A stretch of DNA of 25,842 nt from CAG-390 sp964384555 (GTDB taxonomy: Bacteria > Bacillota > Clostridia > Oscillospirales > CAG-272), in the NCBI GenBank assembly GCA_964384555.1, contig CAYLLA010000020.1:1-25842 (forward strand). The letters run 5' to 3'. Below are positions 1 to 8,999 of this stretch, piece after piece (position 1 is the first letter of the stretch; every line of letters starts with the position of its first letter). The position numbers were made by a program, and so were the translations under genes. The notes beneath the pieces are model-generated. The model saw nothing but the letters and a program-made list of their open reading frames with translations, had not been told where the DNA came from and did no database searches.

Positions 1-84
1 GTCACTTTGTCTATACTTTTTTGATATCCAGTCTCACATCTATTGTAACACTACATAAAAAATGTCCCGCGCGGTAAAAATATA

Positions 85-113
85 TTGACTTGAACATAAA
101 AAATTGGTATAAT
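85..113 (+). promoter_or_regulatory. Promoter of the glycogen (glg) operon
   Basis: TTGACT at 85-90 and TATAAT at 108-113 are separated by 17 bp, and the -10 is preceded by TG one base upstream (extended -10). This fits a housekeeping sigma-A promoter, with transcription expected to start near 120 and leave a leader of about 140 nt before glgB. No other recognisable promoter precedes glgB. The upstream 84 bases hold nothing I recognise. Confidence 0.75.
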
Positions 114-129
114 TAATATGTAAAAATAT

Positions 130-214
130 AATTGCCGTAATTGCCGGATCATAAACGCTCTATGACGATATGTTGGCGGTGTGATCTTGATTCTGATCGT
201 CGGACGACGATCGG
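130..214 (+). promoter_or_regulatory. glg operon leader with direct and inverted repeats
   Basis: Just downstream of the predicted start lies a direct repeat AATTGCCG at 130-137 and 139-146 (9-bp period). Further on is a perfect inverted repeat, GATCGTCG at 195-202 and CGACGATC at 205-212, which in RNA would form a 7-bp stem with a GGAC loop, extendable to 193-214 through a G-U pair. Either could be a regulator-binding site or an RNA element controlling glycogen synthesis. Only the repeats are visible; the function is inference. Confidence 0.35.
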
Positions 215-261
215 ATAAATTCGGATGAAAATAAAAATTATAAAAAAGGGGAGGCGCGGAG

Positions 262-2322
262 ATGGCAATCATGGGCGGCAAGACGGGCGAGCTTTTTGAA
301 AAACAAAATATCGACGGCGAAAATGTTCCCGCGTATTTTTTCCATCAAGGAACGAACTCCCGCGCCTATGACTATCTCGGCGCACATGAGATACCCGGCG
401 GGTATGTTTTTCGCGTTTGGGCGCCAAACGCCGCCGCGGTCGCGGTAGCAGGTGATTTTGACGACTGGACGGGCGCGCTTTCGATGCAAAGGATCACCGA
501 GGGCGGAATATGGGAAGCCCGTGGAATAGGTGACGGCTTTTGCCGCGGCGCAAAGTATAAATATCTTATCACCGCCGCCGACGGTCGCCGACTTTATAAG
601 GCCGATCCCTTTGCGTTTTATTCCGAATGCCCGCCCGGCACGGCATCCGTTATGTGGGATATCCCCACGCGTGCTTGGCAGGATAATGCTTGGATGGCCT
701 CCCGCCCCAACGCGCGAGATACTGCAAGGCCGATAAATATATACGAGCTTCAGCTGTCATCATGGATGCGGCATGAGAACGGTACGCTCCTCAGCTACAA
801 GGAGCTGGCGCATGAGCTGGCGCCTTATGTAAAGCAGATGGGATATACGCATATCGAGCTTTTGCCGATAGCGGAGCACCCATATGACGGCTCATGGGGC
901 TATCAGGTAACGGGCTATTATTCCCCCACCGCAAGGCACGGCGCGCCGCAGGAGCTGATGGAGTTTATCGACATCATGCACGGTGCGGGCATTGGCGTCA
1001 TACTTGATTGGGTACCCGCGCATTTTCCAAAGGATGCACACGGGCTTTATGAGTTTGACGGCATGCCGCTTTATGAATATCAGGGTGCTGACCGCATCGA
1101 GCATGCAGGGTGGGGAACCCGCCGCTTTGATGTCGGCAGGTGCGAGGTGGAGAGCTTTTTGGTCTCCAACGCCTGTTTTTGGGCGGAGGTCTACCACGCG
1201 GACGGACTGCGCGTGGATGCCGTGGCCTCTATGCTTTATCTTGATTATGACCGCGCACCCGGCGAGTGGGTGCCGAATATATACGGCGACAACCGTTGCC
1301 TTGAGGCTATGGCGTTCTTCCGTAAGCTCAACGGCACCATGGCGCATTTTCACCCGGGTGTTATGATGATAGCGGAGGAATCCACCGCGTGGGGCAATCT
1401 TACAAGCTTTGATAACGATGGCCTCGGGTTTTCATTTAAATGGAACATGGGCTGGATGAATGATGCGCTCGCCTACGCCGAGGAGGATCCGATATTCAGA
1501 AAATACCACCATCAAAAGCTTACCTTTTCAATGATGTACGCTTTTGGCGAAAGATATGTGTTGCCGATATCGCATGACGAGGTGGTACACGGCAAAAAGT
1601 CGCTCCTTGACCGTATGCCGGGCGACTACTGGCAAAAGTTTGCGGGTACACGTGCGTTTTTTGCTTATATGATGACGCATCCCGGCAAAAAGCTGATCTT
1701 TATGGGGTGCGAGATAGGGCAGTTTCGTGAGTGGGATCACGCATCGAGCGTTGAGTGGTTCCTGCTGGATTACGAGGCGCATGCAAAGCTGCAGCTCTAT
1801 GTTGCGGAGCTTGACCATTTGTATCTCGCCTCCCCCGAGCTTTGGGAGATTGATACCTCTTGGGACGGTTTTGAATGGATAGATGCCGATAACGCCGATC
1901 AAAGCATTATAAGCTTTAGGCGCATGTCGTCTGACGGCGGCGAGCTTGTGGTGATCATAAACTTCACCCCGCAGGCCTACGAGGGCTATCGGGTGGGCGT
2001 TCCCGCTCCCGCCGAGTACTGCGAGCTTATCTCGTCAGATAACGAAAGGTACGGCGGCTCCGGTGTTTGCAATACAGGTACGCTACGCACCGAGGATACA
2101 CCAAGCCACGGCAGGGATGCCTCCCTTGTGTTGCGCATACCGCCGCTCGGTGCCGTCATCCTAAAGCGTGAAAAACTCCTGTCCCGAAAGCGCCGCACGG
2201 CCGCAAAAGCCGCCGATGCGACAAAAAGAGCAAAGGGCCGGACGACAAACAAGACCGCAAAAGCAAGCAAGACGAAAAATAAAGCACCCGCCATGGAGGC
2301 AAAGATACCTGACGAAAAATAA
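262..2322 (+). CDS. glgB: 1,4-alpha-glucan branching enzyme
   Basis: This 686-aa GH13 enzyme cuts alpha-1,4 glucan chains and re-attaches them by alpha-1,6 bonds, giving glycogen its branches in the cytoplasm. Residues about 35-130 form a CBM48-like N-terminal domain (RVWAPNA at 51-57, then GDFDDW). The catalytic barrel follows, with nucleophile Asp319 in GLRVDAV, acid/base Glu372 in AEEST and the stabilising Asp439 in SHDEVVHGK; an all-beta domain ends near residue 635. GGGGAGG at 247-253 sits 8 bases before the ATG, so I chose 262 over the in-frame ATG at 271. It is the first gene of the operon, 181 bases before glgC. Odd feature: after residue 635 there is a tail of about 50 residues very rich in Lys, Arg, Ala and Thr that is not part of the usual family fold; B. 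subtilis GlgB is about 60 residues shorter. Confidence 0.97.
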   Translation: MAIMGGKTGELFEKQNIDGENVPAYFFHQGTNSRAYDYLGAHEIPGGYVFRVWAPNAAAVAVAGDFDDWTGALSMQRITEGGIWEARGIGDGFCRGAKYKYLITAADGRRLYKADPFAFYSECPPGTASVMWDIPTRAWQDNAWMASRPNARDTARPINIYELQLSSWMRHENGTLLSYKELAHELAPYVKQMGYTHIELLPIAEHPYDGSWGYQVTGYYSPTARHGAPQELMEFIDIMHGAGIGVILDWVPAHFPKDAHGLYEFDGMPLYEYQGADRIEHAGWGTRRFDVGRCEVESFLVSNACFWAEVYHADGLRVDAVASMLYLDYDRAPGEWVPNIYGDNRCLEAMAFFRKLNGTMAHFHPGVMMIAEESTAWGNLTSFDNDGLGFSFKWNMGWMNDALAYAEEDPIFRKYHHQKLTFSMMYAFGERYVLPISHDEVVHGKKSLLDRMPGDYWQKFAGTRAFFAYMMTHPGKKLIFMGCEIGQFREWDHASSVEWFLLDYEAHAKLQLYVAELDHLYLASPELWEIDTSWDGFEWIDADNADQSIISFRRMSSDGGELVVIINFTPQAYEGYRVGVPAPAEYCELISSDNERYGGSGVCNTGTLRTEDTPSHGRDASLVLRIPPLGAVILKREKLLSRKRRTAAKAADATKRAKGRTTNKTAKASKTKNKAPAMEAKIPDEK

Positions 2323-2347
2323 AAAAACACAGTGCGTTTTGAGATCC

Positions 2348-2361
2348 GCCGGCTATCCGGC
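2348..2361 (+). other. Small hairpin in the glgB-glgC spacer
   Basis: GCCGG at 2348-2352 and CCGGC at 2357-2361 form a 5-bp stem with a CTAT loop. It is followed by CCCC and A residues, not a T tract, so it is not a normal terminator. The rest of the 181-base spacer is AT-rich; a TATAAT at 2427-2432 lacks a convincing -35. Confidence 0.35.
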
Positions 2362-2503
2362 ACCCCAAAAAACGGATAAATATCGCACTCGCGGCATTTT
2401 AGGTAATATCCCGCGCCGCTATCAATTATAATTTAAGGAACTCACATGCAGGAAAAATAAATATCAAAAAAGAATAAGAGAATAAGAAAGGAAAGTTTTT
2501 GGT

Positions 2504-3700
2504 ATGTACAGAAAAAAAGAATGTGTTGCCATGCTGCTCGCAGGCGGGCAGGGCAGCAGACTTTACGCGCTGACCTCCAAACTCGCAAAGCCCGCCGTAC
2601 CCTTTGGCGGAAAATACCGTATTATCGACTTTACTCTCTCAAACTGCGTCAACTCCGGGATCGACACCGTTGGGGTGCTGACTCAGTACCAGCCTCTCCT
2701 GCTCAATGATTATATCGGCAACGGCCTGCCGTGGGATCTTGACCGCACCTTTGGCGGCGTTAAGATCCTGCCGCCCTACCAAGGCAAAAAATCGGCCGAC
2801 TGGTATCGTGGCACGGCCAATGCGATATACCAGAATATCGAATTTATAGATAGGTACGATCCCGAGTATGTCCTTGTGCTGTCGGGCGACCATATCTATA
2901 AGATGGACTATTCAAAAATGCTCGCCGCGCACAAAAAGCGCGGGGCGGATTGCACCATCGCCGTTATAGATGTGCCGCTGAGCGAGGCGAGCCGCTTTGG
3001 CATCATGACTACCGATGATGATGAACGTATAGTCAAATTCTCCGAAAAGCCCAAGGAGCCGGACAGCACCAAGGCCTCGATGGGTATCTATATCTTTAAC
3101 AAGGAAAAGCTGTTTGAATACCTGCGCGCCGACGAGGCGGACGAAAATTCAAGCAACGATTTCGGCAAAAACGTCATTCCCGCCATGCTTGCGGCAGGGG
3201 AGCGCATGTACGCATACCCCTTCAGCGGCTACTGGAAGGACGTTGGCACCATCCGCTCGCTTTGGGAGGCAAATATGGATATGCTGGGGGACGATCCTGT
3301 CCTGCGGCTGGGCGATGATCGGTGGCGAATATATTCAAGACATGATGCACGCGCACCGCACTATATAGCGCAGGGTGCGGTGGTGGAGGATTCCTCCATT
3401 ACCGAGGGCTGTGAGATACGCGGTACGGTCCGCGGCTCAGTGCTTGGCGCAGGCGTTAAGGTTATGGCGGGGGCATGTGTTGTGGATTCCGTCATCATGA
3501 GCGATGTAGTCATCAAGGCGGGCGCTTCGGTCGAATACTCGATAATCGATTCGCGCGCCGTGATAGGCGAGGGCGCTGTGGTCGGCGCTCCCGAATCGAC
3601 CGGAGCCGAGATAACAGTCGTCGGCTCGGATGCCGAGGTCCCGGCGGGCGGCAGGGTCGCGCCCGGGGCAATGCTCACCGCCGGCACGGCGAGTGTGTGA
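2504..3700 (+). CDS. glgC: Glucose-1-phosphate adenylyltransferase, catalytic subunit
   Basis: This 398-aa enzyme makes ADP-glucose from glucose-1-phosphate and ATP, the committed step of bacterial glycogen synthesis. The nucleotidyltransferase domain starts with the pyrophosphorylase signature GGQGSRL at 14-20, followed by KPAVPFGGKYR; the metal-binding region SGDHIYKMDY is at 127-136, the sugar-phosphate motif FSEKP at 179-183 and YWKDVGT at 243-249. From about residue 285 a left-handed beta-helix of hexapeptide repeats follows. An AGAAAGGAAAG stretch lies upstream of the ATG with a rather long gap. glgD follows after 38 bases, the usual Firmicutes arrangement in which GlgC and GlgD form a mixed enzyme. 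All catalytic motifs are present, so this is the active partner. Confidence 0.97.
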   Translation: MYRKKECVAMLLAGGQGSRLYALTSKLAKPAVPFGGKYRIIDFTLSNCVNSGIDTVGVLTQYQPLLLNDYIGNGLPWDLDRTFGGVKILPPYQGKKSADWYRGTANAIYQNIEFIDRYDPEYVLVLSGDHIYKMDYSKMLAAHKKRGADCTIAVIDVPLSEASRFGIMTTDDDERIVKFSEKPKEPDSTKASMGIYIFNKEKLFEYLRADEADENSSNDFGKNVIPAMLAAGERMYAYPFSGYWKDVGTIRSLWEANMDMLGDDPVLRLGDDRWRIYSRHDARAPHYIAQGAVVEDSSITEGCEIRGTVRGSVLGAGVKVMAGACVVDSVIMSDVVIKAGASVEYSIIDSRAVIGEGAVVGAPESTGAEITVVGSDAEVPAGGRVAPGAMLTAGTASV

Positions 3701-3738
3701 GCTTGAAGCTTGAAAAACATAAAAACGGAGGAAGCAAA

Positions 3739-4872
3739 ATGACAGCCGCAGGATTAGTTTTTTCCAACATTCACGATGAGAGTCTGCCCGAGCTTACCCG
3801 CCTTCGTACAATGGCGAGCGTTCCCTTTGGCGGGCGGTACCGTCTTATCGATTTCGCGCTTTCCAATATGGTCAACTCCGGAATATCCAAGGTCGGAGTT
3901 ATCACTCACTATAATTATCAGTCACTGCTCGACCACATAGGCACGGGCAAGGACTGGGATCTTGCCCGCCGCTCGGGCGGCATCAAGATCCTGCCGCCGT
4001 TTATTACGGCTTACGATGCCAAAGGCGTGGGTCAGCTATACAGCACGCGTCTTGAGGCACTGCTGGGCGTTGTAAACTTTATCTCACGCTGCACCGAGGA
4101 CGTGATAGTGCTCTCGGACTGCGATACCATATGCAATATCGACCTTGGTGACGTTATTGCCGAGCATGAGGAGACAGGTGCGGATTTTACGGTCGTAGTT
4201 AAACCTGTTGACGAGGGATTTAGCGGCTCTCCGCGCCACTCGGTCATATATTCTGACAGTGATGGGCGCATTACCGATGCTACCGAATTTTCGGCGGAGC
4301 TTCACGCAGGGCAGGAGATAAGCACCAACATAATGGTCATCAACCGTATGTATCTTTTAAATCTCCTCGGTGATGCCGCCGCACACGGATACACCAGCTT
4401 TTTCCGTGATCTTGTTGCACGCAACATAGGTCGGGCAAATTACCGCGTGTATCATTACAACGGCTATTATGCCTTTGTCTCCTCGCTTGCGGGATACTTT
4501 GATTGCTCCATGGGTCTTTTGCAGTCAAACGTCAGGGAGGCACTCTTTGGCATTCCCGAGCGCCCCATCTACACCAAGGTGCGCAACTCCGCACCCACGA
4601 TCTATCGCTCCGGCTCTTCGGTGGATAATTCCATCGTGGCCGACGGATGTACGATCGAGGGCAGGGTGGAGAACTCAATAATCTTCCGCGGTGTCAAGGT
4701 CGGGCGCGGAAGCGTGGTGCGCAATTCGATACTTTTGCAGGATACCGTTGTGGGTGCGGGTGTTACTCTCAACTGCACGGTGACAGATAAAAACTCCGTC
4801 ATACGCGACGGACGTATGCTCTCCGGACACGAAACGATGCCCTTCTTCATCGGGAAAGGAATAATGGTGTAA
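3739..4872 (+). CDS. glgD: GlgD, non-catalytic subunit of ADP-glucose synthesis
   Basis: This 377-aa protein is a GlgC paralogue (PFGGRYRLIDFALSN, then NSGISKVGVITHYNYQSL) that has lost the nucleotide-binding signature: where GlgC has GGQGSRL this protein reads FSNIHDESLPELT, and the EKP motif is also missing. That is the hallmark of GlgD, which in Bacillus-type systems associates with GlgC and raises its activity. A beta-helix of hexapeptides fills the C-terminal third. The reading frame is open far upstream, but the start is set at 3739 because a Shine-Dalgarno sequence CGGAGGAAG lies just ahead and earlier codons overlap glgC with an arginine/glycine-rich non-homologous translation. glgA begins 3 bases after the stop, so translation is probably coupled. 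Confidence 0.95.
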   Translation: MTAAGLVFSNIHDESLPELTRLRTMASVPFGGRYRLIDFALSNMVNSGISKVGVITHYNYQSLLDHIGTGKDWDLARRSGGIKILPPFITAYDAKGVGQLYSTRLEALLGVVNFISRCTEDVIVLSDCDTICNIDLGDVIAEHEETGADFTVVVKPVDEGFSGSPRHSVIYSDSDGRITDATEFSAELHAGQEISTNIMVINRMYLLNLLGDAAAHGYTSFFRDLVARNIGRANYRVYHYNGYYAFVSSLAGYFDCSMGLLQSNVREALFGIPERPIYTKVRNSAPTIYRSGSSVDNSIVADGCTIEGRVENSIIFRGVKVGRGSVVRNSILLQDTVVGAGVTLNCTVTDKNSVIRDGRMLSGHETMPFFIGKGIMV

Positions 4873-4875
4873 GCT

Positions 4876-6435
4876 ATGAGCAGTGAAAAGATCGAAAAGA
4901 CCGAGAATATAGAGAATATCGAAAAGCTCGAAAATACAGCAACCGAGACCGCAACTGCGGCATGTCCTGCCGAAGCAAAGCACGGGCGCAGCATCCTTTT
5001 TGTGGGTGCCGAGGTAATGCCATTTGCCGCAACCGGGGGACTTGGCGATGTTATGGGCTCTTTGCCTGAGGCACTGGCACAGCTTGACCCCACGCTTGAT
5101 ATTCGCGTAGTCATGCCCTGCTACAGCGCGATAGGCGCAAAATATCGAGCCATGATGAAGACCGAGGCATCCTTTGAGATCACGCTTGCATGGCGGCATC
5201 AATATTGCGGTGTCAAAAGCCTTAAAAAAGGCGGTGTGACCTATTATTTCATCGATAACGAGTACTATTTCAAGCGCGCCGCGCTGTACGGGCAGTATGA
5301 TGACGGCGAGAGATATGCATTCTTCTGCACCGCCGTGATGGATATGATGCCGCATCTTGGGTTCTTCCCGGATATACTTCATGCGCATGACTGGCAGTCT
5401 GCGCTGTCGGTGATCTATCTGCGGCAAAAATACAGCCGCGATGCGCGCTGGAGCGGGATGAAGAGCGTATTTACAATACACAATATAGAGTATCAGGGTA
5501 GATATGACCTGTGCATCCTCGGCGATGTATTCGGACTTTCCGAGCATGACCGATCTGTGCTTGATTGGGATGGCGGCATCAACCTTATGAAGGGCGCTAT
5601 CGTCGCCGCGGATCTTGTAAGCACGGTAAGCCCGCGCTATGCCCGGGAGATACTCACGCCCGAGTTCTCGCACGGACTTGACGGCATCCTGCGTGCAAAT
5701 TCCGCAAAGCTGCGCGGGATACTTAACGGTATCGATTACAGCTATTACGACCCGGAGCATGACCCTGTGCTGGCGGAAAACTACACAGCGACTGCGCAGG
5801 GCGGAAAATCCGCCTGCCGCGCCGAGCTTTTGCGCGATCTTTCATTGCCCGATGACCCGGATCGTCCGCTGATAGCGGTGATCTCCCGCCTTGCATCGCA
5901 TAAGGGACTTGATATAGTTTGCGAGGCACTGGGCGGCATTCTGCGGGATAGCGGTGCGCAGTTCGTGGTGCTCGGCAAGGGTGAGGCAAGATACGAGGAT
6001 TATTTCAGGTCCCTTGAGGAGCGCTTCCCAGACAATGCACGTGCACTGATGACCTATGACCGCGACCTTGCACGGCGCATATATGCCGCGGCGGATATAT
6101 TCATGATGCCGTCAAAGAGTGAGCCCTGCGGGCTTTCGCAAATGATAGCCTCGCGCTACGGTGCGATACCGGTCGTGCGCGAGACAGGCGGACTTTATGA
6201 TTCCATCCACGGCTATTGGGAGGATGCCGCGGGCAGAATGCACGGTAACGGCTTTACCTTTGCAGGCTATACCTCGGGTGAGCTTTACGAGCGCACCATG
6301 GCCGCAGTCTCACTGTGGCGAGACAGTAAAAAAAGAAATAAATTTATCAAAAAGATAATGAGCGTCGATTTCTCATGGCGGTCATCGGCGGCGGAATATG
6401 CGGCAATGTACGGGACACTGTTCCCGCAGTGCTGA
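4876..6435 (+). CDS. glgA: Glycogen synthase (ADP-glucose type, GT5)
   Basis: This 519-aa GT5 glucosyltransferase extends alpha-1,4 glucan chains from ADP-glucose. The GT5 domain begins near residue 39 (ILFVGAEVMPF), followed by TGGLGDV, the mid-domain HAHDWQSAL and FTIHNIEYQG, SRLASHKGLD, and the C-terminal SEPCGLSQM and RETGGLYDS. The family usually starts at ILFV, so the first 38 residues are an extra segment made of repeated Glu-Lys/Asn-Ile units (EKIEKTENIENIEKLEN). No better in-frame start exists before the conserved core, and the ATG lies 3 bases after glgD with AAGGA 15 bases upstream. The substrate-binding KTGGL motif of the family reads ATGGL here (Ala52 for Lys). The rest of the active site looks intact, so I expect an active enzyme. 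Confidence 0.95.
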   Translation: MSSEKIEKTENIENIEKLENTATETATAACPAEAKHGRSILFVGAEVMPFAATGGLGDVMGSLPEALAQLDPTLDIRVVMPCYSAIGAKYRAMMKTEASFEITLAWRHQYCGVKSLKKGGVTYYFIDNEYYFKRAALYGQYDDGERYAFFCTAVMDMMPHLGFFPDILHAHDWQSALSVIYLRQKYSRDARWSGMKSVFTIHNIEYQGRYDLCILGDVFGLSEHDRSVLDWDGGINLMKGAIVAADLVSTVSPRYAREILTPEFSHGLDGILRANSAKLRGILNGIDYSYYDPEHDPVLAENYTATAQGGKSACRAELLRDLSLPDDPDRPLIAVISRLASHKGLDIVCEALGGILRDSGAQFVVLGKGEARYEDYFRSLEERFPDNARALMTYDRDLARRIYAAADIFMMPSKSEPCGLSQMIASRYGAIPVVRETGGLYDSIHGYWEDAAGRMHGNGFTFAGYTSGELYERTMAAVSLWRDSKKRNKFIKKIMSVDFSWRSSAAEYAAMYGTLFPQC

Positions 6436-6516
6436 CACTGCCCGCCATACCGGAGACTGCATGGCAGGAATGATCTATTGACACTTCGGCGCTGTTTATC
6501 GGAGGAAGTATTAAAA

Positions 6517-8958
6517 GTGAATTACCAACCCAAGCCCCGAGAGGTCGGGGAAAACATCGAACAAAAGCTTTTGCGCCTTTTCGGCACCACGGCGGCCGAG
6601 GCGACCCGCGACCAAATGTACAAAGCCGTTGCAAATACCGTTAAAGATATTTTGGCGGATAAGCGTGCGCATTTCAGCGAGCGGGTGAAAAAGGAGGGCG
6701 AAAAGCAGGTATATTATATCTGCATGGAGTTCCTGCTCGGCCGTTCCCTTAAAAACAATCTCTCAAACCTCGGCCTTGCGGGTGCGTATTCGGAGGCATT
6801 GGCGGGGATGGGCGTATCCATTGACGAGCTTTATGAATGCGAGCCGGATGCGGGACTCGGTAACGGCGGACTTGGCCGCCTTGCCGCCTGCTTTATGGAT
6901 TCGCTGGCGTCGCTCGACTATCCCGCAGGCGGATTTTCGATACTCTACGAGTACGGTCTTTTTAAGCAAAAGATAGTTGACGGCTTGCAGATAGAAATGC
7001 CGGACGTTTGGCTGCCGGGCGGCGAGGTGTGGCTTGAGCCGCGCACCGACCGTATCTTTACGGTAAAATTCGGCGGTCGCATAAAGGAAGAGTGGCGGGA
7101 TGGTCACCTGCAGATCCTGAACGAGGGCGCCGACGAGGTGGAGGCCGTCCCGTACGACATGCTCATATCCGGCGGCGATTCGGATGGTGTCAGCCGCTTG
7201 CGCCTGTGGCGGGCAAGGGACACACGCTCCTTTAACATGGGCCTCTTTACGCAGGGACAATACACCCGCGCGCTCGAGGAGAGCAATAATGCCGAGATAA
7301 TCTCAAAGGTGCTCTATCCCTCCGATAACCATACCGAGGGCAAACTGCTTCGCCTTACCCAGCAGTATTTCCTTACCTCCGCATCGGTCCAAAATATCAT
7401 CCGCGATCATATGGCGGTGTATAAAAATATCAACACCCTGCCGGATAAGGTCGCAATACACATCAATGATACGCATCCCGCGCTCGTTATCCCCGAGCTT
7501 ATGCGCATATTGATGGATGATTATTTCCTCTCATGGGACGATGCGTGGGATATCACCGTTCGCACTGTATCCTACACCAACCATACCGTCATGCCGGAGG
7601 CGCTTGAAAAATGGAGCGAGGATCTGTTCGGTCTCAAGCTTCCGCGCATACACATGATAGTAAAGGAGATAAACGAGCGCTTCAGCCGCCGCGCATGGGA
7701 TGCGTATCCCGGTAACTGGAACAGGATAGCAGAGATGAGCGTTATGAGCTACGGTCAGGTGAATATGGCCAACCTTGCGGTTATCGGCTCGCACTCGATA
7801 AACGGCGTTTCAAAGCTCCACTCCGAGATACTGACCGAGTCAATATTTAAAAACTTCTACCGCATCTACCCGGAGCGTTTTACAAACGTTACAAACGGCG
7901 TGGCGCACAGGCGTTGGCTCTGCTATTCCAACCCGCGGCTGGCATCCCTGCTTGATGAGTGCATAGGTCGCGACTATCGCAAAGACCCGGAGCAGCTGGC
8001 GGAGTTTGCAAAGTTTGCGGATGACCACGGTGTGCTTGAGGAGCTTCGTTCCATCAAGCATGAGAACAAAAAGGACTTTGCCGACTTTATGCAGCGACGC
8101 GCTGGAATATCCATCGATACCCACTCTGTCTTTGATGTTCAGATAAAGCGCCTGCACGAGTACAAGCGCCAGCTCCTCAATGTATTAAACATCATAGGGA
8201 TATATCTTGATCTTTGCGATGATCCGTCGCTTGATGTACGCCCGCGCACATATATCTTCGGCGCTAAGGCCGCGCCGGGGTATCAAATGGCCAAGCGGAT
8301 AATCGAGCTGATCTGTATGCTCTCCCGCGAGATCGAAAACACACCCGGCGTGCGCGATAAGCTTAAGGTCGTCTTCCTTGAAAACTATGATGTTACGACC
8401 GCTGAGGCGCTCATTCCCGCCGCCGAGATCAGCGAACAGCTCTCGCTTGCCGGTAAGGAGGCATCGGGTACCGGTTGCATGAAGCTCATGCTCAACGGTG
8501 CGCTCACCATAGGCACTCTTGACGGCGCTAATATCGAGATGCTGGGAGCTGTGGGCAGAGATAATATCTTTATCTTCGGGCTTACAAGCTCGGAGGTGGC
8601 GGATCTGTGGCTTGAGGGCTATAATTCCGCGCTCTACTACGCGCAAAACGACCGCCTGCACCGCATAGTTGACAGGCTCAACGCGGGCTTTGCGGGTGTA
8701 TCCTTCTCGGATATCGCGCAGTATCTCATATCCGGCCACGGCATTGCCGACCCGTATATGTGCCTTGCGGATTTTGAATCCTACCGTCAGGCGCAGGAGC
8801 GTGCCTTTGCCGCCTTTGCCGACCGTGAGGGCTGGAGCCGCCGTTCGCTTATGAATATAGCCATGGGCGGGCATTTTGCCGCCGACCGCGCGGTGCGCGA
8901 GTACGCTGACCGCATTTGGAATATCAAAAGCCTTGCCGACAGCGGCAAAGATAAATGA
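6517..8958 (+). CDS. glgP: Glycogen/maltodextrin phosphorylase
   Basis: This 813-aa GT35 enzyme releases glucose-1-phosphate from the ends of glycogen chains with pyridoxal phosphate as cofactor. Visible landmarks are MEFLLGRSL, GLGNGGLGRLAACFMDS, HINDTHPAL, VTNGVAHRRWL, the KRLHEYKRQLLN segment and the PLP signature EASGTGCMKLMLNG, whose Lys656 should bind the cofactor. I place the start at the GTG at 6517, which has GGAGGA at 6501-6506 ten bases upstream; a TTG at 6478 in the same frame would only add 13 residues and has no such site. It is the fifth glg gene, 81 bases after glgA, and its length matches the family (about 800-815 aa). It closes the synthesis-and-breakdown cycle within one operon. 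Confidence 0.96.
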   Translation: MNYQPKPREVGENIEQKLLRLFGTTAAEATRDQMYKAVANTVKDILADKRAHFSERVKKEGEKQVYYICMEFLLGRSLKNNLSNLGLAGAYSEALAGMGVSIDELYECEPDAGLGNGGLGRLAACFMDSLASLDYPAGGFSILYEYGLFKQKIVDGLQIEMPDVWLPGGEVWLEPRTDRIFTVKFGGRIKEEWRDGHLQILNEGADEVEAVPYDMLISGGDSDGVSRLRLWRARDTRSFNMGLFTQGQYTRALEESNNAEIISKVLYPSDNHTEGKLLRLTQQYFLTSASVQNIIRDHMAVYKNINTLPDKVAIHINDTHPALVIPELMRILMDDYFLSWDDAWDITVRTVSYTNHTVMPEALEKWSEDLFGLKLPRIHMIVKEINERFSRRAWDAYPGNWNRIAEMSVMSYGQVNMANLAVIGSHSINGVSKLHSEILTESIFKNFYRIYPERFTNVTNGVAHRRWLCYSNPRLASLLDECIGRDYRKDPEQLAEFAKFADDHGVLEELRSIKHENKKDFADFMQRRAGISIDTHSVFDVQIKRLHEYKRQLLNVLNIIGIYLDLCDDPSLDVRPRTYIFGAKAAPGYQMAKRIIELICMLSREIENTPGVRDKLKVVFLENYDVTTAEALIPAAEISEQLSLAGKEASGTGCMKLMLNGALTIGTLDGANIEMLGAVGRDNIFIFGLTSSEVADLWLEGYNSALYYAQNDRLHRIVDRLNAGFAGVSFSDIAQYLISGHGIADPYMCLADFESYRQAQERAFAAFADREGWSRRSLMNIAMGGHFAADRAVREYADRIWNIKSLADSGKDK

Positions 8959-8999
8959 TAAGCCGCAAATGCCTGCTTTCCAAATACACTAAGACTCAA

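Noticed and set aside
2427..2432. TATAAT in the glgB-glgC spacer as a second glg promoter
   Set aside because: No recognisable -35 at 16-18 bp; kept only as a remark.
3475..3738. N-terminal extension of GlgD reading back into glgC
   Set aside because: It overlaps glgC in another frame, is Arg/Gly-rich nonsense, and a strong ribosome-binding site precedes 3739.
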